The notes beneath the pieces were generated by a model. That model was not told where the DNA came from, did no database searches, and saw nothing but the letters and a program-made list of their open reading frames with translations. A stretch of 41,462 nucleotides of DNA, taken from JAAZZY01 sp964612505. Its GTDB lineage: Bacteria > Chlamydiota > Chlamydiia > Chlamydiales > JAAZZY01. Both the position numbers and the translations under genes were made by a program. Of this stretch, positions 26,104 through 33,473 are shown in pieces (the stretch's first letter is position 1; each line of letters begins with the position of its first letter). The stretch lies in NCBI GenBank assembly GCA_964612505.1, contig CAZTEX010000015.1, positions 1 through 41,462 on the forward strand. The letters run 5' to 3'.

Positions 26104-27609
26104 ATGACAGTTCGCGTTCGTATCGCTCCATCTCCTACCGGTGACCCACATGTTGGCACCGCTTATATGGCTTTGTATAATCTTGTTTTTGCAAAGCATC
26201 ACAAAGGTAAATTCATTCTTCGCATCGAAGATACCGATCAGAAACGATCACGCCCCGAATATGAGCAAAATATTTTTAAAGCTCTCAATTGGGCAGGAAT
26301 TCAGTGGGATGAAGGACCTGATGTTGGCGGGGAATATGGCCCCTATCGTCAATCTGAGCGCACTGAAATTTATCGCAAATATTGTGCGATGCTACTTGAG
26401 CAAGGTCATGCTTATCGCTGTTTTGCCACTCCTGAAGAATTAGCAGACATGCGTCAAATGCTAGCTAAAACAGGGCAAAAATCGGGATATGATCGACGTT
26501 ATCGCAATTTATCCGAAGAAGAAATTAAAGCAAGGCTTGGCCGAGGCGAATCCTATGTCGTTCGACTCAAAATACCCTTAAAAGGTGAATGTGTTTTTGA
26601 AGATGCCATCAAAGGACGTGTGACAACTCCTTGGGCAGATGTAGATGATCAGGTTTTATTAAAGTCAGACAATTTTCCAACCTATCATTTAGCCAATGTT
26701 GTCGATGATCATCTCATGAAAATAACTCATGTGATTCGTGGGGATGAATGGATGCCCTCGACTCCCAAACACATTTTTCTTTATCAATGCTTTGGCTGGG
26801 AACCCCCTACATTTATCCACATGCCCCTTCTTTTTGGAATGGATGGAAAAAAACTCTCTAAAAGGCGTAATCCAACCTCCATTTTTTATTACCGTGATTG
26901 TGGCTACCTGCCAGAAGCCTTTGTCAACTTTTTGAGTTTGATGGGTTTTAGCATGCCAGAAGATAAGGAAATCTATTCTTTGAAAGAATTGATTGCGAGC
27001 TTTGATGTGAAACGACTCGGAACATCTCCAGCTGTTTTTGATATCAAAAAACTAGATTGGCTCAATCAACACTATCTCATTCACTCGATCTCCGAAGAAG
27101 AGCTTTGGCCCCGTATTCAAGAGTGGGGATTTAATGATGCCTTCATGAAAAAATTGATGCCCCTTTGTCATACAAGAATTAAAACATTTGGCGAGTTTAT
27201 AGAGCTTTGTGGCTTTTTATTCATGAATCACTTGCCCATCACTGCAGAGCTTTTATGTCCGAAAGAAATTTCTCAAGAAGTGTGCTGCGCGATTATCCAA
27301 TCTGCTATTTGGCACCTCGAAACTAACGATGATTGGAGTCGCGATAATTTTTATATGGCAACCAAAGTTGTCTCTGAACTTTTTAATGTAAATCATAAAA
27401 AAGTCGTGATGCCTATTTTCTTTGCAGCTTTAACTGCCAAGCATTCTGGGCCCCCTTTGTTTGATGCAGCTGTATTACTCGGCAAAGATCGTACTCGCGC
27501 ACGTCTTCTTAAAGCGATGGAAACTTTAGGCAGCCTATCGAGTAAAAGAATCCAACTTTTACAAAAATGTTGGGAAAATAAAGATTGTCAGAAATTTTTA
27601 AATCCATAG
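26104..27609 (+). CDS. gltX: Glutamate--tRNA ligase
   Basis: A class I aminoacyl-tRNA synthetase of 501 residues that charges tRNA with glutamate. The HIGH-type motif is PSPTGDPHVGT (H16), the KMSKS-type motif is GKKLSKRR (near 247-253), and the C-terminal anticodon-binding domain is complete. Chlamydiae are known to make Gln-tRNA through GatCAB, so the enzyme is probably non-discriminating. No Shine-Dalgarno sequence is seen before the ATG; a TATACT lies less than 20 bases upstream, which could give a very short leader. It is the first gene before a cysJ-like gene. In C. trachomatis gltX lies next to euo; here tsp and mltA separate them. Confidence 0.96.
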   Translation: MTVRVRIAPSPTGDPHVGTAYMALYNLVFAKHHKGKFILRIEDTDQKRSRPEYEQNIFKALNWAGIQWDEGPDVGGEYGPYRQSERTEIYRKYCAMLLEQGHAYRCFATPEELADMRQMLAKTGQKSGYDRRYRNLSEEEIKARLGRGESYVVRLKIPLKGECVFEDAIKGRVTTPWADVDDQVLLKSDNFPTYHLANVVDDHLMKITHVIRGDEWMPSTPKHIFLYQCFGWEPPTFIHMPLLFGMDGKKLSKRRNPTSIFYYRDCGYLPEAFVNFLSLMGFSMPEDKEIYSLKELIASFDVKRLGTSPAVFDIKKLDWLNQHYLIHSISEEELWPRIQEWGFNDAFMKKLMPLCHTRIKTFGEFIELCGFLFMNHLPITAELLCPKEISQEVCCAIIQSAIWHLETNDDWSRDNFYMATKVVSELFNVNHKKVVMPIFFAALTAKHSGPPLFDAAVLLGKDRTRARLLKAMETLGSLSSKRIQLLQKCWENKDCQKFLNP

Positions 27610-27620
27610 AGTTTTTATCA

Positions 27621-28763
27621 ATGAATTTTGATAAAAATAACCCTTTTTTAGCGACTATTCTTGAGAGAGACGTTTTAAGCAAACCTGGCTCTCATAAATG
27701 CACTCTTCATATTTCTTTAGATATTAGTGGATCACATTTTGAGTATCAAACGGGAGATTCTATCGCTATCCTCCCTCAAAATAGTCCCCTGCTTGCTAAA
27801 GAAGTTTTACTTGCTCTAAACACAGATGCTGAAGAAACAATCTTAGATCCCCGTTCAGAAACTGCGATGAGCGCCATGAGCTTTTTAGTAAACCATGCCA
27901 ATCTCTCAAAAGTCACTAAAAAGTGGGTTCAATTTATTTCAGAGAACGTCTCAAGCCACCATGAAAAAGAAGCTTTAGAACAACTTCTCAAGCAAGAAAA
28001 TAAAGAACAGTTAAAAAACTTTTGTGAGCAACGACATCTTTGGGATTTTCTCAGAGAATTTTCAAGCTTGTCCCTTTCCTTAAACAAGTGCTTACCGATT
28101 TTTGGCCCACTACTTCCTCGCTTTTATTCGATAGCCTCTTCACAAAAAATTCACCCTAATCGAATTGATCTTTTAGTGGCTTATTTCAAATACATGACGA
28201 ATAAACATCTGCGCCATGGAGTCGCCTCTCATTATCTTTGCGAACTAGCTCCCATGCATAGCCCGATTGTCCCTATGTATATCCATCCTTCTAGAGGATT
28301 TACCCTTCCAAAAAATTCTGATCTTCCGATTATCATGATTGGTCCAGGCACAGGCATTGCCCCTTTTCGCGGTTTTATGCAAGAGCGTTTGGCTCAAAAT
28401 GCCAAAGGTAAAAACTGGCTTTTTTTTGGGGATTGGAATCAAGAATTTGATTACTACTACCAAGACTATTGGCAAATGCTAGAAAAGCAACATTTCTTAA
28501 AAGTGTCTCTTGCCTTTTCTCGAGATCAAGAACATAAAGTTTATGTTCAACATAAAATGTTTGACGTTGCTGAAGAATTTTGGCAATGGCTTGAGCAAGG
28601 GGCCATTGTCTATGTCTGCGGCGATGCCTCTAACATGGCAAAAGATGTAGATCAAGCTCTCCATCAGATTATTGAAGAGCAAGGTCGACTAACAACCGAT
28701 GAAGCCAAAGAGTATGTTAAAAAGATGAGAGAAGAATTGCGCTATCTCCGAGATGTTTATTAA
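27621..28763 (+). CDS. CysJ/cytochrome P450 reductase-like flavoprotein without the flavodoxin domain
   Basis: A 380-residue NADPH-dependent FAD reductase resembling the C-terminal part of CysJ and diflavin reductases. It has the FAD motif LPRFYSIASS (near 166), the NADPH pyrophosphate motif GPGTGIAPFRGF (near 241) and the YVCGDASNMAKDV motif (near 330), and ends in the usual acidic/aromatic tail. The FMN-binding flavodoxin half of CysJ is missing, as in the chlamydial gene called cysJ. A sulfite reductase role is doubtful; the electron acceptor is unknown. The start is ATG 27621, 11 bases after the gltX stop; an in-frame TTG at 27585 inside gltX is less likely. Probably cotranscribed with gltX. 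Confidence 0.85.
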   Translation: MNFDKNNPFLATILERDVLSKPGSHKCTLHISLDISGSHFEYQTGDSIAILPQNSPLLAKEVLLALNTDAEETILDPRSETAMSAMSFLVNHANLSKVTKKWVQFISENVSSHHEKEALEQLLKQENKEQLKNFCEQRHLWDFLREFSSLSLSLNKCLPIFGPLLPRFYSIASSQKIHPNRIDLLVAYFKYMTNKHLRHGVASHYLCELAPMHSPIVPMYIHPSRGFTLPKNSDLPIIMIGPGTGIAPFRGFMQERLAQNAKGKNWLFFGDWNQEFDYYYQDYWQMLEKQHFLKVSLAFSRDQEHKVYVQHKMFDVAEEFWQWLEQGAIVYVCGDASNMAKDVDQALHQIIEEQGRLTTDEAKEYVKKMREELRYLRDVY

Positions 28764-28810
28764 ACTCTTCTACTTAAAGACTATTTCTTTAAAAAATTAG
28801 CCTTCTTCAG

Positions 28811-28816
28811 TATAAT
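28811..28816 (+). promoter_or_regulatory. -10 box of array gene 1
   Basis: A perfect TATAAT followed by TTTTTG, 43 bases before the ATG at 28860. A TTTAAA lies 17 bases upstream (28788-28793). The surrounding AAGACTATTTCTTT and TATAATTTTTG blocks recur upstream of array gene 2 and, slightly altered, gene 3. Confidence 0.65.
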
Positions 28817-28859
28817 TTTTGTAAAATTATTAACTTATACCCCATAAAAGGAACTATTT

Positions 28860-29303
28860 ATGTCGGGACCTAATCGTACTTGCGCCTATTCAATTCTACA
28901 AAATACAGACTCCCCGTTCTCGCTTAATCAACTAGCGATTTATCATCCAGGTAGCGCGCACCACGCCACCCCCAGTTCTCCATGCTCCCCATCCAGTAGA
29001 AGTCCTACATTTACTCCCAAAAAATTTGAATTCACTGCTACTGCAGTTCAATCTAAATTTAGCATTGTCCCAAATACACTTGTGATGAATACGATTGCTT
29101 ATCCTTACCCAGAAGCAGCAGCCTCAGACATGAATCCCAATGCTGTTTTGGAATATGTCCACAGAGAGCAGCCTACGCAAATACTCCGCCTTGCATTTAG
29201 TTTTGTAGAACAGCCCTATAACAAAGCTGACGCTCATGGGGCGCTTAGATTCGACGCTTCTTTTAAGATTGTAATGACAAAAGAGGATGTAACAGTGCAG
29301 TGA
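28860..29303 (+). CDS. Tandem paralogue family, member 1 (unknown function)
   Basis: A 147-residue protein of no family known to me. Its first half is Ser/Pro/Thr-rich (SSPCSPSSRSP near 40-50) and lacks a signal peptide or membrane segment. The second half shares a pattern with the next two genes: a hydrophobic-x-Y-x-H/R, acidic, P segment (LEYVHREQP, near 96-104), then an I-L-x-x-x-F strand, and a final ASF-I-M-DVT strand pair. The gene has its own TATAAT and an AAAAGG ribosome site 8 bases before the ATG, the same spacing in all three copies. It is the first unit of a tandem array that includes fragments of the downstream SDR gene. Confidence 0.65.
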   Translation: MSGPNRTCAYSILQNTDSPFSLNQLAIYHPGSAHHATPSSPCSPSSRSPTFTPKKFEFTATAVQSKFSIVPNTLVMNTIAYPYPEAAASDMNPNAVLEYVHREQPTQILRLAFSFVEQPYNKADAHGALRFDASFKIVMTKEDVTVQ

Positions 29304-29360
29304 CCCTCGTAAGCTGTCTTTGAAATGGATTTCTAAAAACACTCTATTAAAACTAGCTTA

Positions 29361-29400
29361 TTGAAGCTCATAGCGCGCAATCATTAGCAATATCTTCTGC
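29361..29400 (-). pseudogene. Relic A: 3' end of the SDR gene with internal deletion
   Basis: Bases 29361-29385 match the SDR 3' end (30676-30700), including CGCGCAATCATT; bases 29386-29400 (AGCAATATCTTCTGC) match 30787-30801 exactly. About 86 bases present in the intact gene between these blocks are missing. It lies between array genes 1 and 2. Confidence 0.75.
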
Positions 29401-29469
29401 GATCTATGAAGCACTCACCCAATTTGGATAGATTTAAGACTATTTCTTTCAAAAAAATCTCTTTTGTGT

Positions 29470-29475
29470 TATAAT
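29470..29475 (+). promoter_or_regulatory. -10 box of array gene 2
   Basis: A perfect TATAAT followed by TTTTTGCAAATTTAA, 44 bases before the ATG at 29519. The block from AAGACTATTTCTTT to the ribosome site resembles the region before array gene 1. Confidence 0.65.
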
Positions 29476-29518
29476 TTTTGCAAATTTAATAAATTCAATC
29501 ACCTAAAAGGAAATGTTT

Positions 29519-29932
29519 ATGGCCGGAGCTTCAGTTACAAGAGTTGATTTTTATATTAGGCAAGAACAAGACTCCCGTTTTACAGCGGTAGGAATATCTA
29601 TCCAACACCCTCACATCACTACCAGGGGTAATCCACCTAGAACACGCACTGTTTATATTGAGTCAGCAAGTACTTCACAACTGCAGCAGCGAGTCGGGCA
29701 AGTTGTGAGCAATTCGATTGATTACGCCCTTGATCCAAGTATGCTTTCAGAAGTAAATCGGCGCGCTATCCTTAGATACACTCACCAAGATCATCCAAAT
29801 AAAACATCTATTCTTTCATTTGATTTTTCAGAAATGCCTTCTGGTCAAGCTTCTTTTACTATTCGGCTGAATAATGATGGTGTAACCATGACAGAAGTTC
29901 AAAGTGAAGACCACACAACCATCTTAGAATGA
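29519..29932 (+). CDS. Tandem paralogue family, member 2 (unknown function)
   Basis: A 137-residue soluble protein related to its two neighbours. The shared part runs from about residue 60 to 128: an amphipathic helix (LQQRVGQVVSNSIDYAL), the LRYTHQDHP segment aligned with LEYVHREQP of member 1, an ILSFDF strand and a terminal ASFTIRLNNDGVTM strand pair. The N-terminal 50 residues are beta-rich and differ from member 1. The start is ATG 29519, with AAAAGG 8 bases upstream; the ATG at 29513 is only 2 bases from that site and is rejected. It has its own TATAAT and no signal peptide. Confidence 0.65.
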   Translation: MAGASVTRVDFYIRQEQDSRFTAVGISIQHPHITTRGNPPRTRTVYIESASTSQLQQRVGQVVSNSIDYALDPSMLSEVNRRAILRYTHQDHPNKTSILSFDFSEMPSGQASFTIRLNNDGVTMTEVQSEDHTTILE

Positions 29933-29937
29933 CCCGT

Positions 29938-30073
29938 GCAAAATAGAATTAAGACTCATTGCGCGCAATCATTTGAGCTCCAGACTGTGAGTAGGGGTAA
30001 TGAAAATCTCAAGAATATCAACATGCTCAGAGTGACTTAAGGCAAAATAAATCACATCAGCAATATTCTCTGC
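29938..30073 (-). pseudogene. Relic B: longer copy of the 3' end of the SDR gene
   Basis: About 136 bases run parallel to 30657-30801, covering the SDR stop codon and roughly its last 40 codons. Long stretches are identical, for example GACTTAAGGCAAAATAAATC and the following ACATCAGCAATAT, with scattered substitutions. Homology stops at CTGC, exactly where relic A also stops. It lies between array genes 2 and 3. Confidence 0.85.
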
Positions 30074-30143
30074 GATCGATGAAGGGCTCATTCAATTTGG
30101 ATACATTGAAGACTATTCCTTTTAAAAAAGAGTGTCTATCGGT

Positions 30144-30149
30144 TATAAT
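30144..30149 (+). promoter_or_regulatory. -10 box of array gene 3
   Basis: A perfect TATAAT followed by CTTTTTGCAAATTTAA, 45 bases before the ATG at 30195. It matches the promoter blocks of array genes 1 and 2. Confidence 0.65.
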
Positions 30150-30194
30150 CTTTTTGCAAATTTAACTAATAAAACCCTTTAATAGGAAATACTA

Positions 30195-30617
30195 ATGACA
30201 ACAGTTGAACTCAAAGTTGCTACTTATGGCTTTACCGTCACTGTGGATCCAAAAGGATCTCTCTGCCAGCTTAAAGATTTAAGAATGGATTACCCTTGTC
30301 GACCTAGAGACCCAGCCAAAGCGAATTCTCGGTTTTATGAAAGTGGAACAACTAAAAGAGAATTTGTAACTCAGCTAGGAAGCACTGTGATCCAAAGCAT
30401 TTCTTCTATTCTCCCTCCTTCGGCTACTACTGAAGAAGGAAGTCTACGCGTTCACTTAACCTTTACTCGCACGGATGCTCCAAATCAAAACTTTAATCGT
30501 ATACTTGAACTGCCGCTTTGGTCTTTACCTTCTCCCTCGTTTGTTATTAATGAAGATCCTCCTCCTCCCTCTTTTCATATTCGAATGAAGCGTGATGACG
30601 TAGAAATCACACGATAA
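30195..30617 (+). CDS. Tandem paralogue family, member 3 (unknown function)
   Basis: A 140-residue soluble protein, third in the array. It aligns with member 2 from a helix near residue 57 (FVTQLGSTVIQSISSIL) through LTFTRTDAP (member 2: LRYTHQDHP), RILELPL, a Pro-rich loop (DPPPPS) and the terminal SFHIRMKRDDVEIT strand pair. The N-terminal beta-rich part (VELKVATYGFTVTV) has no clear counterpart in member 1. AGG lies 8 bases before the ATG, as in the other copies. It converges on the intact SDR gene with 58 bases between the stops. No function can be assigned. Confidence 0.65.
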   Translation: MTTVELKVATYGFTVTVDPKGSLCQLKDLRMDYPCRPRDPAKANSRFYESGTTKREFVTQLGSTVIQSISSILPPSATTEEGSLRVHLTFTRTDAPNQNFNRILELPLWSLPSPSFVINEDPPPPSFHIRMKRDDVEITR

Positions 30618-30675
30618 AATTGACGAAAGTTAATTAGTTTACCTTAAAGATGGATCGGCACAAAATAGATCCTCC

Positions 30676-31446
30676 TTAAGCCTCATTACGCGCAATCATT
30701 TGTGCTCCAGACTGAGAAGTAGGAGTAATGAAAATCTCGCGAATATCGACATGTTCTGGGCGACTTAAGGCAAAATAAATCACATCAGCAATATCTTCTG
30801 CAGATAACGCATGAGTGTTTTTATAAACCTCACTTGCTTTAGAGTTATTTTGTTTAAAGCGAACCTTTGAAAACTCTGTTTCTACAATCCCAGGTTCAAT
30901 TTCGGTCAATCGGATGGCTTTACCATGCCAATCTTTTTTCATCCCTTCAGTGAGAGCTCTGACAGCATGTTTGGTAGCGCAATAGACTGCCGCTCCAGAA
31001 TAGACCTCTCTACCAGAAATAGATCCTATGTTAATGATATGCCCTCTATTTCTTTTTAACATCCCTTTAACAACAGCTTGGGTCACATAAAGGAGTCCTT
31101 TAATATTGACATCGATCATCTTTTCCCAATCTTCAATCTGCCCTTGATCGACTGTTTCTAGCCCTAGAGCAAGTCCTGCGTTATTAATTAACACATCTAT
31201 TTCTTGCCAATCTTTAGGAAGATGGCTAATTTGATTTTGCACCTCTTTTTTTTGAGATACATCTAAGCAAAAATAATGAACTTCTGCTTTATGTCGATGC
31301 TTAATTTCATCTGCTAATTCTTTAAGCCGATCTTCTCGGCGAGCGCAGATTAAAATGCGATGTTTTTCTTGTGCGCAGCGAAGAGCTGTTGCATAGCCAA
31401 TTCCACTCGATGCTCCTGTAATAAAGATTGTTTTTTGTTGAGTCAA
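30676..31446 (-). CDS. Short-chain dehydrogenase/reductase (YdfG-like)
   Basis: A 256-residue classical SDR, an NAD(P)H-dependent oxidoreductase. It has the GASSGIG cofactor motif (10-16), an Arg pair after the second strand (CARREDR) favouring NADPH, NNAG (near 88-91), a catalytic Ser in INIGSISG, and YCATK with the catalytic Tyr and Lys near 155-159. The pattern resembles E. coli YdfG (3-hydroxy acid dehydrogenase) more than FabG. It begins 2 bases after the ispF stop, so the two are probably one transcript. Two damaged copies of its 3' end lie downstream, between the array genes. The natural substrate is unknown. Confidence 0.88.
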   Translation of the reverse strand: MTQQKTIFITGASSGIGYATALRCAQEKHRILICARREDRLKELADEIKHRHKAEVHYFCLDVSQKKEVQNQISHLPKDWQEIDVLINNAGLALGLETVDQGQIEDWEKMIDVNIKGLLYVTQAVVKGMLKRNRGHIINIGSISGREVYSGAAVYCATKHAVRALTEGMKKDWHGKAIRLTEIEPGIVETEFSKVRFKQNNSKASEVYKNTHALSAEDIADVIYFALSRPEHVDIREIFITPTSQSGAQMIARNEA

Positions 31447-31448
31447 AA

Positions 31449-31937
31449 TTATTCTCCCATCACTGTAATAATACTAAAGCATTGCACACCATCACCACAT
31501 CCATAATCGGTCAAACCTTCACCAGAAGTTGCAGTAATACCTACATCAGTTGGTTTTATTTGTAAAATCGAAGCAACGTTTTGCTGCATTTGTTTGAGGT
31601 GATTCTTAAAGTGAGGTTTTTTACCTTCTAATGCAACAGCAACATGTGAAATAGAAAACTTTTGTTTTTGCAAACCCTTCAAAGCTTCTTTTAAATAAAC
31701 TTCACTATTGGTAATACCATCTTTAGAACAAAGCTCATCAGCAAGACCCCCTAAAATCAAAACACCGGTAATAGAAGTAATGGCATTACAAATTGCATGA
31801 TAGACGACGTCGCCATCTGAATTAGCCATGAAACCCGGAATATCTTCAAAGTGAACTCCTCCAATAATGCAAGGTTTTGATGAATCTTTTGCTTCAAATC
31901 GATGAGAGTCTTGACCAAGACCTGTTTTTACACGCAT
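31449..31937 (-). CDS. ispF: 2-C-methyl-D-erythritol 2,4-cyclodiphosphate synthase
   Basis: IspF makes the cyclic diphosphate intermediate of the MEP isoprenoid pathway; the product is handed to IspG, encoded nearby at 33474-35345. The 162-residue protein has the metal-binding DSH motif (family DVH) at its N-terminus, IIGGV, the SDGDVVYHAI motif carrying the third metal-binding His, and a C-terminal TSGEGLTDYGCGDGVQC that matches the family's trimer/active-site end. The start is uncertain: ATG 31937 gives the usual length, while an in-frame TTG at 31949 has a better-placed GGA. It is the first gene of an ispF-SDR unit. Confidence 0.92.
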   Translation of the reverse strand: MRVKTGLGQDSHRFEAKDSSKPCIIGGVHFEDIPGFMANSDGDVVYHAICNAITSITGVLILGGLADELCSKDGITNSEVYLKEALKGLQKQKFSISHVAVALEGKKPHFKNHLKQMQQNVASILQIKPTDVGITATSGEGLTDYGCGDGVQCFSIITVMGE

Positions 31938-32060
31938 CCTTATACTCAAATTTAATCCAAAAAAAACAACTTATCATAATGACAATATTTTATGTTTAAA
32001 AAGGTTGAAAAAAACACTTCAATCAACGATCTTTTAGCTGTTTTTAACTAAGTGGTGACA

Positions 32061-33458
32061 ATGAGATATTATGAAATTAAAGGTGGCGCAGCTCTAAAAG
32101 GTTCTGTGCAAGTTCAAGGCGCTAAAAATGCAACAACTAAATTACTCGTCGCTTCTTTAATTTCAGATCGACCTTGTATCTTTAACAATGTACCCAATAT
32201 TGGCGATGTTGAAATTACTTTAGATTTATGTCGCGAACTCGGAAGTCAAATTGATTGGGATAAAAAAAATAAACGGATTGAAATTGTTACAAAACAACTT
32301 AAAACATCTTATATCCCTCAACGTTTTTCAGGAGCTAATCGCATTCCCATTTTAATGATTGGGGCTCTTTTAGGTCGAACTGGAGAAGATATTATTGTTC
32401 CTACTGCGGGGGGAGATCGCATTGGTCAACGTCCGGTGAATCTTCATATTCATGCGCTAGAAACACTCGGCGCTAAAATTGAAGCGCGCCTCATGAAAAA
32501 GGAAGGCGCTTATTTTGCTCAAGCCCATAAAGGATTAAGGGGCGGCGTGATTCATTTAAGTTATCCTTCAGTGGGAGCGACAGAAAATACAATCTTAGCT
32601 GCCGTACGCGCTGAAGGAAATACGATCATTAAAAATGCAGCGATTGAACCTGAAATTATTGAACTCCTTTTATTTCTACAAAAACTTGGTGCCATTATTT
32701 CACTCGACACGGATCGCACCATCCATATTCAAGGGACAAAAAAGTTTTATCCTGTAGAACATACTATTATGAGTGATCGAATTGAAGCTGCTTCTTATGC
32801 TATTGCAGCCATCAGCACCAAAGGGCGTATTTTTGTCGAAGGGGCCCAGCACATTCATATGACTACTTTTTTAAATCGCATTCGAGAACTGGGAGGCGGA
32901 TTTAATGTAAAGCAAGATGGCATTGAGTTTTTTTATCAAGGAAAACTGAGCGGTGGAATGCATCTTGAAACAGATGTTCATCCTGGCTTCATGACCGATT
33001 GGCAACAACCTTTTGCAGTGTTACTCACTCAAACTTCAGGTAGTTCTGTCATTCACGAAACAGTTTATGAAAATCGCTTTGGCTATATTGAAATGCTCCG
33101 TCGCATGGGAGCAGAAATCGAACTCTTCTGTCAATGTTTAGGTGGAAAAAGCTGTCGCTTTGCAACACGAAATTTTTTACATAGCGCTGTCATTCGAGGA
33201 GGAACTCCTCTCAAAGGGTGTGATATTGAAATCCCTGATTTGCGTGCGGGTTTTGCCTATGTTTTAGCGGCTCTTTTAGCTGAGGGAACTTCTAAAATTC
33301 ATGGAGTCGAAATGGTCGAGAGAGGCTATGACTCATTAGTAACCAAGCTCTCTTCAGTAGGTGCTAATATTAGAGTAGTCAATACAAGAAAGGCAAAAGA
33401 GAATCCAAAAGAGGAAGGCAAAGAGACGAAAGAAGAGCTTCAAAGCGTTACTTCGTAG
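32061..33458 (+). CDS. murA: UDP-N-acetylglucosamine 1-carboxyvinyltransferase, Asp type
   Basis: MurA transfers enolpyruvate from PEP to UDP-GlcNAc, the first committed step of peptidoglycan synthesis. The 465-residue protein has the GAKNA motif with the catalytic Lys/Asn (about 18-22) and the PTAGGDRIGQRPVNLH loop. In that loop the usual Cys (Cys115 in E. coli) is Asp119, counted from ATG 32061. From published work, this Cys to Asp change occurs in Chlamydia and makes MurA insensitive to fosfomycin. The C-terminus carries an extra charged tail (KARKAKENPKEEGKE-like). The start is ATG 32061; a GTG at 32052 is in frame. It diverges from ispF and converges on ispG with 15 bases between stops. 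Confidence 0.95.
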   Translation: MRYYEIKGGAALKGSVQVQGAKNATTKLLVASLISDRPCIFNNVPNIGDVEITLDLCRELGSQIDWDKKNKRIEIVTKQLKTSYIPQRFSGANRIPILMIGALLGRTGEDIIVPTAGGDRIGQRPVNLHIHALETLGAKIEARLMKKEGAYFAQAHKGLRGGVIHLSYPSVGATENTILAAVRAEGNTIIKNAAIEPEIIELLLFLQKLGAIISLDTDRTIHIQGTKKFYPVEHTIMSDRIEAASYAIAAISTKGRIFVEGAQHIHMTTFLNRIRELGGGFNVKQDGIEFFYQGKLSGGMHLETDVHPGFMTDWQQPFAVLLTQTSGSSVIHETVYENRFGYIEMLRRMGAEIELFCQCLGGKSCRFATRNFLHSAVIRGGTPLKGCDIEIPDLRAGFAYVLAALLAEGTSKIHGVEMVERGYDSLVTKLSSVGANIRVVNTRKAKENPKEEGKETKEELQSVTS

Positions 33459-33473
33459 CTTAGGCCATGTTAA

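Noticed and set aside
29124..29342. 72-codon open frame on the minus strand over the end of array gene 1.
   Set aside because: It lies antisense to an intact gene that has its own promoter and ribosome site, and its product has no recognisable features.
29513..29518. ATG at 29513 as the start of array gene 2.
   Set aside because: It is only 2 bases from the AAAAGG site; the ATG at 29519 has the same 8-base spacing as the other two array genes.
28940..30200. CRISPR array or mobile element as an explanation of the repeated blocks around the small genes.
   Set aside because: There are only two to three copies, hundreds of bases apart, with no short regular spacers, terminal inverted repeats or transposase; the blocks match the SDR gene and promoter regions instead.
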